The notes under the pieces: generated by a model
The model's input: the letters and a program-made list of their open reading frames with translations, nothing else
Database searches by the model: none
What the model was told of the DNA's origin: nothing
Translations under genes and position numbers: made by a program
In this document: positions 8,681-18,103 of the stretch, in pieces
Numbering within the stretch: the stretch's first letter is position 1
Layout: every line of letters starts with the position of its first letter
Assembly (NCBI GenBank): GCA_028289365.1
Contig: JANQQM010000150.1
Location: 1-60,148 of the forward strand
DNA: 60,148 nucleotides
Direction of reading: 5' to 3'
Source: Salaquimonas sp.
GTDB taxonomy: Bacteria > Pseudomonadota > Alphaproteobacteria > Rhizobiales > Rhizobiaceae

Positions 8681-9447
8681 CCCAAAAATCGAACCAATCT
8701 GCCGCCTTTCAAAAACTGAACGATGAGATTGATTTTTGGCGAGCAGAAGACCGGAAAGTTCGGTTTTTTCTGCGGGATGATGATGCGGTCAGCGACACGC
8801 CTCCACTCAGAAAACTGGTCGAACTGAGCAAGCGCAGTGATACGCCGATATTGTTGGCGATCATTCCGAAAATGGCTGACAAGAGCCTTGCCAAATTGGT
8901 GCAGGAAACGCCTTTGGTGACCCCAGCGGCACACGGCTATGCCCATATAAGCCACACGCCCCAAGGCTACAAACCGTGTGAATTGGATCGTTTCCGGCCT
9001 CTGGAGGTCGTGATTGAAGAAATGAAGGCCGCCAGGGCGAAGCTGGCTGGGCTTGTAGGCGAAGGGATTTCAGCGCTTCTTGTTCCACCGTGGAATCGAA
9101 TTCATGAGGAAATCATACCCCATGTCGGTGATGCAGGATTTGCAGGCATTTCGGCCAAAGGGTGGCAGCGCGACCCGACTCCGGTGCCGATGGTCAATGT
9201 GCATATGGATATCATCCACTGGTCGGGCGGTGTGACCGGCCGCGACCGCGAATGGATTTACCTGAATCTGGCCGAAAATCTGGAGGCCGCCAGAAAATCG
9301 GGCTGGAAGCCGGTCGGCATTCTGACCCATCATCTGGTTCATGATGATCGGGCCTGGGACAGCCTGGAAGCGATCTTCGAAATTGCCAAACAGTGCGAGG
9401 CCAAATGGATTGCTGCCGACGACTTGTTGGCAGAACGCCAGGCATAG
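8677..9447 (+). CDS. Polysaccharide deacetylase-like protein (NodB-fold, CE4-related)
   Basis: 256-residue protein of the polysaccharide deacetylase superfamily, which removes N- or O-acetyl groups from sugars with a divalent metal. Seen: the Asp motif RDDDAVSD (D34-D36), the histidines of motif 2 in HGYAHISH (H86, H90, H93), a proline/tryptophan segment LVPPWNRIHEE where motif 3 is expected, and a late His in LTHHLVHDDRAWD. There is no signal peptide, so it is likely cytoplasmic and acts on a glycan intermediate. The GTG start overlaps the stop of the upstream glycosyltransferase by 4 bases. The neighbouring glycosyltransferases make a glycan substrate very likely; its identity is not shown. 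Confidence 0.8.
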   Translation: MTQKSNQSAAFQKLNDEIDFWRAEDRKVRFFLRDDDAVSDTPPLRKLVELSKRSDTPILLAIIPKMADKSLAKLVQETPLVTPAAHGYAHISHTPQGYKPCELDRFRPLEVVIEEMKAARAKLAGLVGEGISALLVPPWNRIHEEIIPHVGDAGFAGISAKGWQRDPTPVPMVNVHMDIIHWSGGVTGRDREWIYLNLAENLEAARKSGWKPVGILTHHLVHDDRAWDSLEAIFEIAKQCEAKWIAADDLLAERQA

Positions 9448-9465
9448 TTCAGCCTGTCAACGAGG

Positions 9466-10662
9466 TCAGGCGTATGGATCGGCTGCGTCACGCAATCCGT
9501 CGCCGAAGAAGTTGAAGGCGAGAATGACCAATATTACCGGAACCACCGGCCACATCAGCCACGGATAGAGTGCTACCACGTTGATGTTCTGGGCTTCGTT
9601 GAGCAAAACACCCCAGCTGACGACGGGCGAGCGCAGACCAAGTCCCAGGAAGGATAGTGCAGTCTCGCCAAGTATCATGGTCGGGATCGTGATAGTCGCA
9701 GAAGCGATCAGGTGGCTCATGAAACCCGGAATAAGGTGCAGCCCGATGATCCTGGACGGTTTGGCACCCATCAACCTTGCGGCGAGCACGTAGTCTTCTT
9801 CGCGTAATGATAGCAGCTTGGATCGCACTGCCCTTGCGAGCGACGTCCATTCCAGCAGTCCGAGAATTACCGTGATCCCGAAATAGACGAGGATCGGACT
9901 CCAGGTGACCGGCATGATCGCGGCAAGTGCAAGCCATAGGGGGATAGTTGGCAGCGATTGCATAACCTCGATAATCCGCTGAACAACGAGATCGACCCAA
10001 CCACCGTAATATCCGGCAAGGCCACCGATCGTGATACCGAGAACGAAAGAGATGAATATTCCGATCAGACCGATGGTCATCGAAATTCGAGCACCGTAAA
10101 TCATGCGCGAAAATACATCCCGTCCGAGACGGTCGGTACCCAGCAGAAACAATTCGGATCTTTCCGGGGGACAAAACAGGTGGAAATCCGACTCGAACAA
10201 TCCCCAGAACATGTAGGAGTCGCCGCGGCAGAAAAACCTGATCGGCTGTGGTTTGCTGGTATCTTCGGTGTAGTTACGTTTCAGTGTTTCCAGATCGAGC
10301 TTTGACTTGTAGCCATAGACAAACGGCCCGATGAACTGTCCCTCGTGGAATAGATGCACCGATTGCGGCGGCGCATAGATAAACCGTGTGTTGCGGGTTT
10401 CCAGCGAATATGGAGCAAGGAACTCCGCAATCGCGATCGAAATGTAAATGAACAGCAAAAACAGGCCGCAAACGACCGCAATTTTGTGCCGCTTGAACTT
10501 CCACCACATCAGCTTGCGCTGGGAAGCCAGGAAAACCTTTTCCTGTTCCGGTGTCATTTCCTCGATCGCGCGGGGGTCAAACGGCTCACGTGAATAGATG
10601 TGGGGATTTGCGACCGGGCCCTTGCCGCCCTCACCGGAGGAATCTGGACGGATTTCGTTCAT
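9466..10662 (-). CDS. ABC transporter permease, DppC/OppC type
   Basis: Inner-membrane permease of a family 5 importer, 398 residues, with about six transmembrane segments. Seen: the OppC_N-type first helix (IAVVCGLFLLFIYISIAIAE), a ~90-residue periplasmic insert after it that holds two cysteines (FFCRGDSYMFWGL, HLFCPPERS), then GTDRLGRDVFSR and the EAA loop EEDYVLAARLMGAKPSRII that docks onto the ATPase. The insert resembles those in YejE and, as I recall, in rhizobial alpha-galactoside (Agp) permeases. It is the last gene of the operon and overlaps the upstream permease by 4 bases. Solute class is peptide or oligosaccharide. Confidence 0.88.
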   Translation of the reverse strand: MNEIRPDSSGEGGKGPVANPHIYSREPFDPRAIEEMTPEQEKVFLASQRKLMWWKFKRHKIAVVCGLFLLFIYISIAIAEFLAPYSLETRNTRFIYAPPQSVHLFHEGQFIGPFVYGYKSKLDLETLKRNYTEDTSKPQPIRFFCRGDSYMFWGLFESDFHLFCPPERSELFLLGTDRLGRDVFSRMIYGARISMTIGLIGIFISFVLGITIGGLAGYYGGWVDLVVQRIIEVMQSLPTIPLWLALAAIMPVTWSPILVYFGITVILGLLEWTSLARAVRSKLLSLREEDYVLAARLMGAKPSRIIGLHLIPGFMSHLIASATITIPTMILGETALSFLGLGLRSPVVSWGVLLNEAQNINVVALYPWLMWPVVPVILVILAFNFFGDGLRDAADPYA

Positions 10663-11657
10663 CGGCTCACCCCGCCGGCCAATCTGATGCGCGGATCAAG
10701 GATCGCGAGCGCAATATCGGATATCAGCACGCCAATAACCGTGAGAAATGCAAGCAACATCAGGAACGAACCGGCAAGATACATGTCCTGGCTTTGCAGG
10801 GCTGAAATCAATAGCGGACCGGTTGTCTGCAATGAAAGCACGATCGCCACAATTTCAGCGCCGGAGATGACGGAAGGCAGAATGCTCCCGATATCGGCGA
10901 TGAAGAAGTTCAGCGACATGCGGAACGGATATTTCATCAGGGCACGAAACTCCGGCATGCCCTTGGCGCGAGCTGTTGTCACATAGGGTTTGCGCAATTC
11001 ATCAAGCAGGTTTGCACGCACCCGGCGTATCATGCCCGCCGTTCCCGAAGTACCGATCACGATGACCGGAATCCACAGATGTTCGAGAATGGACATCGCC
11101 TTGGCCCAGCTCATCGGCTGGTCGATGAATTCCGGATCATAAAGACCGCCGATTGAGGTCCCGAAATATTCCTTGGCGAAATACATCATGACCAAGGCCA
11201 GCAGGAAGTTTGGCGTTGCCAGTCCCAACAGGCCGATGAAGGTAAGGCCGTAGTCGCCCCAGCTGTACTGATGGGTTGCTGAATAGATGCCGATCGGAAA
11301 GGCGATCAGCCATGTGAAAATGATCGTGCAGAAGGTGATGAAGATGGTGAACCAGAGGCGGTCTCCAACAACTTCACGGACCGGCAACTGGTATTCGAAG
11401 GAATATCCGAAATCGCCCTGAACCATGCCGATCACCCATTTGAAGTAGCGCTGGTAGGGCGGCAGGTCGAAACCGTATTCCCGGCGGAGGAATTCGATTT
11501 TTTGCGGATCGACTGTCTCGCCGGAAGCGAGCAGTTGGGCAACATAGCTTTCGAAATAGTCGCCCGGCGGCAGCTCAATCAGGGTAAAGACGAGCATGCT
11601 GATCAATATCAGCGTCGGTATCATGTATAGGGAACGCTTGATGATATAGCTCAGCAT
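10659..11657 (-). CDS. ABC transporter permease, DppB/OppB type
   Basis: 332-residue partner permease. Seen: the family start MLSYIIKRSLYMIPTLILISM with TM1, the periplasmic segment with GFDLPPYQRYFKW, several later helices, and the EAA loop KPYVTTARAKGMPEF for contact with the ATP-binding subunit. It follows the binding protein after 48 bases and overlaps the second permease (ATGA), so the two would be made in equal amounts to form the heterodimeric pore. The solute cannot be read from the permease. Confidence 0.9.
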   Translation of the reverse strand: MLSYIIKRSLYMIPTLILISMLVFTLIELPPGDYFESYVAQLLASGETVDPQKIEFLRREYGFDLPPYQRYFKWVIGMVQGDFGYSFEYQLPVREVVGDRLWFTIFITFCTIIFTWLIAFPIGIYSATHQYSWGDYGLTFIGLLGLATPNFLLALVMMYFAKEYFGTSIGGLYDPEFIDQPMSWAKAMSILEHLWIPVIVIGTSGTAGMIRRVRANLLDELRKPYVTTARAKGMPEFRALMKYPFRMSLNFFIADIGSILPSVISGAEIVAIVLSLQTTGPLLISALQSQDMYLAGSFLMLLAFLTVIGVLISDIALAILDPRIRLAGGVSR

Positions 11658-11705
11658 TTACCCATCTTGCCCCTGACTATCTTGCCGATTTTCCGTGTTA
11701 GACGA

Positions 11706-13619
11706 CTACTCTTCGAACCAGAACGTATCCGGGCGGTATATTCCGAAATACGAAGTCGGCTCCCATGAATAGATGCCCTCTTCGGGAACGTTGCGTAGAT
11801 TGGACGAAGTGACGACAGGTTGACGGGTATTGTTCACAATACCGATTGAAAATGCCTGATCCGTGAAGATATCCAGCATCTTGTGCCAAACTTCGATCTG
11901 CTGCTCTACATCGGCGGAAGTTTTCCACTCCTTGAACAAATCGAGCAATTCTACTGCTTCGGGCATGTCCGGCGGCTCACCAGCCTTGCCACCGGTTTCA
12001 TAATACTCGCCCCAGCTCGGCCATTGCAGCTGAGCGGGTGATACCGGTGCCAGTTCTTCCGGGCTCATTGTCGGGGCGGCAACACCGTTGTTCAAACCGA
12101 AGAAGACGGAAATTGGTGTTTCACCGGCAGCTGCACGACGTCTGAATATGTCGCGCTGGGAAGCCCTGACGAATGCCTTGATGCCGATGGCTTTCCATTG
12201 GGCAGCCACCAGTTCCAAAACATCAGTTTCCTCGGTGCTTTCGCCGGCGCTTTCGATGGTAAGTTCCGCGCGCTCACCATTCGGCAACAGGCGCACGCCA
12301 TCATCGTCGCGCGCACCCAGGCCGGCGGCATCCAGCAATTCATTTGCCTTGTCCGGATCAAAATAAGACCAGGCCTCACGATATTCCTCACGGAACAAGG
12401 GACTTTGCGGCAAGACCGTATTTGCGCTTGGGCTGGCCAGCCCGAAATAAATCACCTCATTGATCTCGTCGCGATCAATTGCCAGCGAAAGGGCACGGCG
12501 GAAATTGGCATCGCGCATCAAACCGCGCCAAACCGGATCCTTGGTGTTCAGGTTCGGGTAAAGAGCGTATTCAGAGCCCTTTCCGGTCGTCCACAAATTG
12601 GTGATAAACCCGTGCTTTTCCTCCGATTCCTTGAGGAAGGTGAAATTGTCGAACCGGATGTAACGAGCTTGAAGATTGCTCTCTCCCGAACCGGTCTTGG
12701 CCGCGATAACATCCTTGGAAACAATATCCACCAGCAGCTTGTCGATATAGGGAAGCTGGTTGCCTTCATTGTCGACCCGATGGAAAAACGGATTGCGGAC
12801 AAATACAAACCGTTCGGCAGGCGGCGGTGTTGTGTTCTGCCAAGGCTGAAGTGTCGGCATGTCCGGGTTTTCCGGCCGGCGCTGCCGGGTCCTGCGCGTG
12901 TGCAAGGCTGCCCAGCTGTCGACATTTGCCTCTTTCACCATGGCAGCGAGTTTTTCGGGATCGGCGTATTTTGCGTGAAACTGCTTCACGTAATGAGCCG
13001 GCAGGTAAATCCATACTGGCGACGGTGCGGCCAAAGCCTGCAGAAAGGACTTGTTCGGTTTTGACCAGCTATATTTGAAGGTCAGATCGTCAATGATCTC
13101 GAAAACCGGCTCTTCGCCTTCGACCAGCATGGCAGATGGTACGCCCTGGCGGCCGAGTTCAGGATCCTTGATGACGTCTTCCCAATAGTAGCGAAAATCC
13201 TCGGTTGTCAGCAGATGACCGTCCGACCATCTGTGGCCCTTTCTGATCTTGAACGTAAATTCCTTGTCTTCAACCGACTCGACAGATTCCAGAAGGTCTG
13301 GGACGAGTTCGATGTTGACATCATAACCGATCAGGCGGGCATATTCGTAAACGGTGATCTGACCGATATCCTTGGCTCGGCCCATCAACATTCGCAGTTC
13401 ACCACCGTATCTGCCGATGGTCTTTCCTTCTGCATCAAAGTCGACAACAAGAGGATCTTCCGGAAGGCGCTCTTCCAACGGCGGCAGTTTTCCGTTGGCA
13501 ACCATTTGGGCAATGTCTGGTGCCTCACCAGCATGCGATTGCCGAATAAACTGAAAATTAAATAATAATGCGACCGATAGCGCGAAAAGCAGCGCCATTG
13601 TCAATTTACGAATTACCAT
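11706..13619 (-). CDS. Large family 5 substrate-binding protein of an ABC importer
   Basis: Periplasmic solute-binding protein (SBP_bac_5 family), 637 residues, clearly longer than typical DppA/OppA (~530). Seen: an N-terminal hydrophobic signal segment ending before GEAPDIAQMV, then IGRYGGELRML, the family core KIRKGHRWSDGHLLTTEDF, and the conserved FRRALSLAIDRDEIN. The size and the segment around FHAKYADPEKLA recall the subgroup with the rhizobial alpha-galactoside-binding protein AgpA, so an oligosaccharide is as likely as a peptide (from memory of the family). Its ATG shares one base with the stop of the upstream ATPase (TGATG), so translation is coupled. The ATPase-first gene order is unusual for this family. 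Confidence 0.88.
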   Translation of the reverse strand: MVIRKLTMALLFALSVALLFNFQFIRQSHAGEAPDIAQMVANGKLPPLEERLPEDPLVVDFDAEGKTIGRYGGELRMLMGRAKDIGQITVYEYARLIGYDVNIELVPDLLESVESVEDKEFTFKIRKGHRWSDGHLLTTEDFRYYWEDVIKDPELGRQGVPSAMLVEGEEPVFEIIDDLTFKYSWSKPNKSFLQALAAPSPVWIYLPAHYVKQFHAKYADPEKLAAMVKEANVDSWAALHTRRTRQRRPENPDMPTLQPWQNTTPPPAERFVFVRNPFFHRVDNEGNQLPYIDKLLVDIVSKDVIAAKTGSGESNLQARYIRFDNFTFLKESEEKHGFITNLWTTGKGSEYALYPNLNTKDPVWRGLMRDANFRRALSLAIDRDEINEVIYFGLASPSANTVLPQSPLFREEYREAWSYFDPDKANELLDAAGLGARDDDGVRLLPNGERAELTIESAGESTEETDVLELVAAQWKAIGIKAFVRASQRDIFRRRAAAGETPISVFFGLNNGVAAPTMSPEELAPVSPAQLQWPSWGEYYETGGKAGEPPDMPEAVELLDLFKEWKTSADVEQQIEVWHKMLDIFTDQAFSIGIVNNTRQPVVTSSNLRNVPEEGIYSWEPTSYFGIYRPDTFWFEE

Positions 13620-15526
13620 CAGACCAACTCCCTGAGATCAACATTTTCATTTGCCAGAACGACATGACCATTTTCAAGATGAATTGCACTCAAACCGGAA
13701 TTTTCATTTGGTTTAAATGCGTCCGGCCAGGTGCTTGTATAATCCTCGCCGGTATATTGGATAGATTCAAAATCAAGCAGGCGATCAAGATCGGGATAAG
13801 GAACTGATGCCAGGAGTGATTTTGTATAGGGGTGTACAGGATTTGCGAACAGAACCTCGCGCGGTGCCAGCTCAACCAGCTTGCCGCGGCACATGACGGC
13901 GATGCGATCGGCCACATAATTTACCACTGCGAGGTTGTGTGAGATGAACAGGCTTGTCAGTCCAAGCTCGGTTCGCAAATCATTGAGCAAATTCAGTATC
14001 TGCGCCTGAACAGACACATCCAGTGCAGAAACCGGCTCATCACAAATCATGATTTCGGGGTGCAGAGCCAAAGCACGTGCAATGCCGATGCGCTGGCGTT
14101 GTCCGCCGGAAAATGAATGCGGGTAACGGTTCAGAAACCGTGGATCAAGGCCAACCAGCTTCATCAGATCGACGACATCACGTTCGCGGCTTTCGGGATC
14201 GCCGACCTTGTGAACATCGAACGGCTCCAGAAGAATACTCTTCACCGTCATGCGGGGATTCAACGAGGAGAACGGATCCTGAAAAATCATTTGAATCTTG
14301 CGGCGATATTCAAAAAGGTCCGGCCCGTTTAGCCCGAGCACATCAATCATTCCGGACTTGGAATTCATCAGAACCTGGCCAGATGTCGCGGAAATCGCAC
14401 GCATGATAAGCTTCGAAACCGTTGTCTTGCCGGAACCGCTCTCACCGACCAGCCCCAGGCACTCGCCCGGCATGATCTCGAAGCTGACGTCGTCAACCGC
14501 GATTACCTTGCTGTCCTCTCCAGCGGTAAAGAAGCTGCCCTTGCGCGTGATGAATTCCTTGCCCAGATTTTTAACGACAAGATGCGGCTCGCTCTTGTCC
14601 TCAAATCCCCTTACCCGGTAGCGGCTGGAAAACTCCGAAACTGCATTGACTTTTTCCTTTCCCATATCCCGCAAGGAAACCAATCGCTCGCCCTTCTTCA
14701 TGTCGAAGTGCGGAACGGCGGCCATCAACGCTTTCAGATAAGGATGCTGGGGATGGTTGAAGATGGTCTCGACTGGTCCGGCTTCCATCAACTTGCCATG
14801 ATAGACAACCACCACCTCATCGGCCATGTTAGCGACGACGCCCAGATCATGGGTGATCAAAAGAATCGCGGTGTCGAATTTCTTTTGAAGCTGCTTCATC
14901 AGCTTCAGGATCTGAGCCTGTACCGTTACATCGAGGGCTGTGGTCGGTTCATCAGCGATGATCATGGCAGGGTTGCAGATCAGGGCCATGGCAATGACTG
15001 CACGCTGACGCAAGCCACCAGACAATTCGAAGGGATAACGTTCGTATCCGCCCTTGGGATCCGGAAATCCAACCAGGCGCAAAATATCGACTGTCTCTTC
15101 CTTGGATTCAGCGTGCCCCATGTTCCGGTGGAGGCGGAGTGCCTCCTCGATCTGATTTCCCACCGTATGGAGTGGAGAAAGCGCGGTCATCGGCTCCTGG
15201 AAAACCATCGAAATACGGCCACCACGCATTTGATAGAGGTAGGGATCACGCGTTTTCAATCCGGCAATATCAACCGGCTTCTTGCCCAGCTCGCGGTCAT
15301 GGAACAATATCCGTCCGCTATCAATCGTGCCATTTGAAGGGAGTATCCGCAGAATTGATTGCGCGATCACGGATTTACCCGAACCCGATTCACCGACGAG
15401 TGCTACGACTGTGCCCTTGAACATGGAGAAGCTGACGCCTCGCACAGCCTCAACCCTTCCGCCTTGTATAGCGAAAGACACATGCAGGTCCTCAACCTGC
15501 AACAATTGCCGTTTTTTCTCCGGCAT
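13619..15526 (-). CDS. Fused double ATP-binding subunit of the ABC importer
   Basis: One 635-residue protein with two complete nucleotide-binding domains, as in YejF or a DppD-DppF fusion, which powers the importer at the cytoplasmic face. First half: Walker A GESGSGKS, signature LSGGLRQR, Walker B MIIADEPTTALD. Second half: GESGSGKT, FSGGQRQR, IMICDEPVSALD. Oligopeptide-type C-terminal extensions follow each domain (HPYLKALMAAVPH, HPYTKSLLASVPY). ATG 15526 is preferred to an upstream TTG at 15532; GGGGG lies about 10 bases before it. It is the first gene of the four-gene operon. A small hairpin (GCGGG/CCCGC, 15547-15561) lies in its leader. Confidence 0.92.
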   Translation of the reverse strand: MPEKKRQLLQVEDLHVSFAIQGGRVEAVRGVSFSMFKGTVVALVGESGSGKSVIAQSILRILPSNGTIDSGRILFHDRELGKKPVDIAGLKTRDPYLYQMRGGRISMVFQEPMTALSPLHTVGNQIEEALRLHRNMGHAESKEETVDILRLVGFPDPKGGYERYPFELSGGLRQRAVIAMALICNPAMIIADEPTTALDVTVQAQILKLMKQLQKKFDTAILLITHDLGVVANMADEVVVVYHGKLMEAGPVETIFNHPQHPYLKALMAAVPHFDMKKGERLVSLRDMGKEKVNAVSEFSSRYRVRGFEDKSEPHLVVKNLGKEFITRKGSFFTAGEDSKVIAVDDVSFEIMPGECLGLVGESGSGKTTVSKLIMRAISATSGQVLMNSKSGMIDVLGLNGPDLFEYRRKIQMIFQDPFSSLNPRMTVKSILLEPFDVHKVGDPESRERDVVDLMKLVGLDPRFLNRYPHSFSGGQRQRIGIARALALHPEIMICDEPVSALDVSVQAQILNLLNDLRTELGLTSLFISHNLAVVNYVADRIAVMCRGKLVELAPREVLFANPVHPYTKSLLASVPYPDLDRLLDFESIQYTGEDYTSTWPDAFKPNENSGLSAIHLENGHVVLANENVDLRELV

Positions 15527-15681
15527 AAGCAAACGGCCCCCTGTGGGCGGGTTTATCCCGCTTTATCGCTGGTTTTACACAATTGAGTGGGGATTCAAAG
15601 TGACGAAAGTCACACTCCACGATCTGTGTTCACAAATTAGCATAATCGTAACTGCATCACCATAATTGATTCGGCATTTCC

Positions 15682-18048
15682 CTACCGGTCGTCCACATTT
15701 TCAGGAGCACCGGCATCCTCCAGTTCCTGGTCGATAATGCCGCGCGCGGCGGCGGCCGCAGCCTCGGTACGATGTGCCTCTGCATTGGGACCAGTCTGGT
15801 CTGTAATGCGCACAGTAACTTCCCGACTGGCAAATCTGATACCTTCCTTCTCAAACAGTTCCCGAATGGCTGCATATACAACCTTGCGGGTTACCCACTG
15901 ATCTCCGGGCTTGGTCATGAACTTGACCCGGAGGATCATCGCTGAATCCTCCATTTGCACGACACCCTGCGATTTCAGAGGCTGCAGAAACATCGGACCG
16001 ACATCAGGATCTTCAAGAAGTCTCTGCCCTAGTTTCTTGACCATTTTACGAACCTTTTCCACATCTGTGTCATAGGTGACGCGCAAGGGCAATTTCATGA
16101 TGACCCAGTCACGGGAATAATTGGTCAATTGCTGAATTTCGCCAAAGGGAATGGTGTGCAGCGGTCCGTTATGATGACGCAACTGAAACGATCGCAGTGA
16201 AATCTTTTCGACAGTGCCACGTACATTCCCCAGCTCGATATATTCGCCTTTTCTGAAAGCATCATCAAAGAGGAAAAAACCGCCGGAAAAAATATCCCTG
16301 ATAAGTGTTTGTGCACCAAAACCAACTGCTAGGCCGATCACGCCTGCACCGGCAAATAATGGTGCGACATCGACCCCAAGATTTGACAGGATGATCATTC
16401 CTGCAATCACACCGATTACACCGATTGCAATATTGCGCAGCAGCGGAAGCAGCGTGCCAAGGCGGGTCGTTCCCTGCCCCGAAGGCTCATCTTCCATCTG
16501 GGAAGGATCGCTGTTTTCTATCACGCCTTCGGCTTCCAGGCGTTCATCAACGAGTAGCGCGGTCAAGCGATAAAAAAACCAGGCAAGGAATGCGACGATG
16601 ATCGTGTCCATAAATGCCGTGACCGGATTGCCCTGCTCGCCAATATCGACCTGCCAGGCACCAAGGATGAAACCGAGTGCCGCAATTCCAATCAGAATAC
16701 CCGCTGCTCTTTCCAGTAGCGGGCGAAAGGTCGCACGGAAAACCGGGTACTGGTTTTCGTCGGCATGGGAACTGCGAATATTGGCGATCACGTCACTTTC
16801 GGAAAGCGGCTCGTGGGCCAGTGCCTTTTCTCGCGCACGTTCTTCTTCCTGACGCTCGCTTTGCGCTGCCTTCGCGGCCAATTCGACCCGCTCATCAAAT
16901 CGCTTCTGCCGGGCGACATAGAACTTGTCGATGACAATGAGAATGACCCCGTAGACGGGCAGCGCAGCAATTGCGGCCATAATCGGCGCGGAAACCAGCA
17001 TGTTGGCGCTGTCCTCGTCCATGATCAGACGATAGCTGCTGACGAGCCAGGCGACGAAAAGATAGATAATCGCCATGATGTGCCAGCTGGCGGCAAACAT
17101 GCGCCTCAGAACTGGTTTGAGTGATGGATCGCCCGGACCCAGAATAACACCGGCAAATGCCTTTTTGTGCTTGATGCTCAGCAAAGCGTAGATCAATGCC
17201 GCCATGCCCATCGCGATCACAAGGAACAATTTGTGGGCATTCTGATTCAGGCCCAGCATTTCCATCCAAATGCATACCGCAAATGCGAGGATTACGACGA
17301 TCATCGAATTGCGCCAATCCCGCTGCATGATGACGGCGGTCTTGTCGTCCAGATTTATCATGCGGTGTTTTGGCGTATCGGGCGCGATAATGTTGAAGAA
17401 AATTACTGATCTAAACACCCAGTATGCGACATAGGCGCTTACGATCACCAAAATGGTCGAGCGGCTTGGTTCGTGACCCGTATCGAATATCAATGCCACG
17501 ATTATGGCGACTACAAACATGATTGCACAGCTTACTGCCAGCATCATCGCGCGGAACAGCAGATAGCTTATTTTGGCCACGCGGGTATGCGGATCGGGAT
17601 CGAACAAATGCCCCAACCGTTTGCGGGTCGTTCGTTGGAAGAAAATCGAGATCACGGTACCGATTGCTATACCGCCAAACGCGGTTAATATCGCCTGCCA
17701 AAGCCAGTCAAGTGTACCGTCAGGACTGGCTTCCGTAAGGGTCGCTACAATCTGTTTGCCTAGAGAAGGAATATTGGCAATCAGGATTCGAATTCTTGCC
17801 CTTAGCCGGTAGGCGTCTTCTGCGATCGACTCTTCTTCTTGTGCCTGTTTCGCAGCCTCATCTTCACCATCAGGCGACATGATCACGACGGTCATGCCGC
17901 TCTTTTTTGCCTCCTCAATAATGGGAGACAAATTCGGCGATGTGCTGCTATCAATGCCTTCCTGGGCAAACACGGCAGGCTGCGCCAGCAGCATGATGAC
18001 GATTGTCGCGACCGACAGAAGTCCCAAATATTTCATGATGACGCGCAT
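15682..18048 (-). CDS. Large MscS-family mechanosensitive channel
   Basis: Inner-membrane mechanosensitive channel of 788 residues that would release solutes on osmotic downshock. Seen: a signal peptide (MRVIMKYLGLLSVATIVIM to AVFAQ), a periplasmic N-terminal region, many transmembrane segments between about residues 110 and 570, a charged cytoplasmic insert rich in Arg/Glu (QSERQEEERAREKALA), then the MscS core: pore helix GLAVGFGAQTLIRDIFSGGFF, beta domain YIELGNVRGTVEKISLRS and the C-terminal domain to ASREVTVRI. It is longer than E. coli MscS (286) and nearer the large YbdG/MscK-like forms. GGGGAG before ATG 18048 supports the start. It appears monocistronic. Confidence 0.9.
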   Translation of the reverse strand: MRVIMKYLGLLSVATIVIMLLAQPAVFAQEGIDSSTSPNLSPIIEEAKKSGMTVVIMSPDGEDEAAKQAQEEESIAEDAYRLRARIRILIANIPSLGKQIVATLTEASPDGTLDWLWQAILTAFGGIAIGTVISIFFQRTTRKRLGHLFDPDPHTRVAKISYLLFRAMMLAVSCAIMFVVAIIVALIFDTGHEPSRSTILVIVSAYVAYWVFRSVIFFNIIAPDTPKHRMINLDDKTAVIMQRDWRNSMIVVILAFAVCIWMEMLGLNQNAHKLFLVIAMGMAALIYALLSIKHKKAFAGVILGPGDPSLKPVLRRMFAASWHIMAIIYLFVAWLVSSYRLIMDEDSANMLVSAPIMAAIAALPVYGVILIVIDKFYVARQKRFDERVELAAKAAQSERQEEERAREKALAHEPLSESDVIANIRSSHADENQYPVFRATFRPLLERAAGILIGIAALGFILGAWQVDIGEQGNPVTAFMDTIIVAFLAWFFYRLTALLVDERLEAEGVIENSDPSQMEDEPSGQGTTRLGTLLPLLRNIAIGVIGVIAGMIILSNLGVDVAPLFAGAGVIGLAVGFGAQTLIRDIFSGGFFLFDDAFRKGEYIELGNVRGTVEKISLRSFQLRHHNGPLHTIPFGEIQQLTNYSRDWVIMKLPLRVTYDTDVEKVRKMVKKLGQRLLEDPDVGPMFLQPLKSQGVVQMEDSAMILRVKFMTKPGDQWVTRKVVYAAIRELFEKEGIRFASREVTVRITDQTGPNAEAHRTEAAAAAARGIIDQELEDAGAPENVDDR

Positions 18049-18103
18049 TTTCGCTCCCCTTGAGCGAATAAAGCGTCAGGACAGGCAGGATTGCAAGCGA
18101 TCT

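Noticed and set aside
12198-13064. 288-codon plus-strand frame
   Set aside because: Antisense to the family 5 binding protein gene; composition is that of a shadow frame.
14582-15337. 251-codon plus-strand frame
   Set aside because: It lies entirely antisense to the fused ATPase gene, whose both nucleotide-binding domains are intact; the frame has no family features.
15607-15635. GTGAC-GAAA-GTCAC hairpin after the MscS gene
   Set aside because: Stem of about five pairs with only three T residues after it on the minus strand; not convincing as a terminator.
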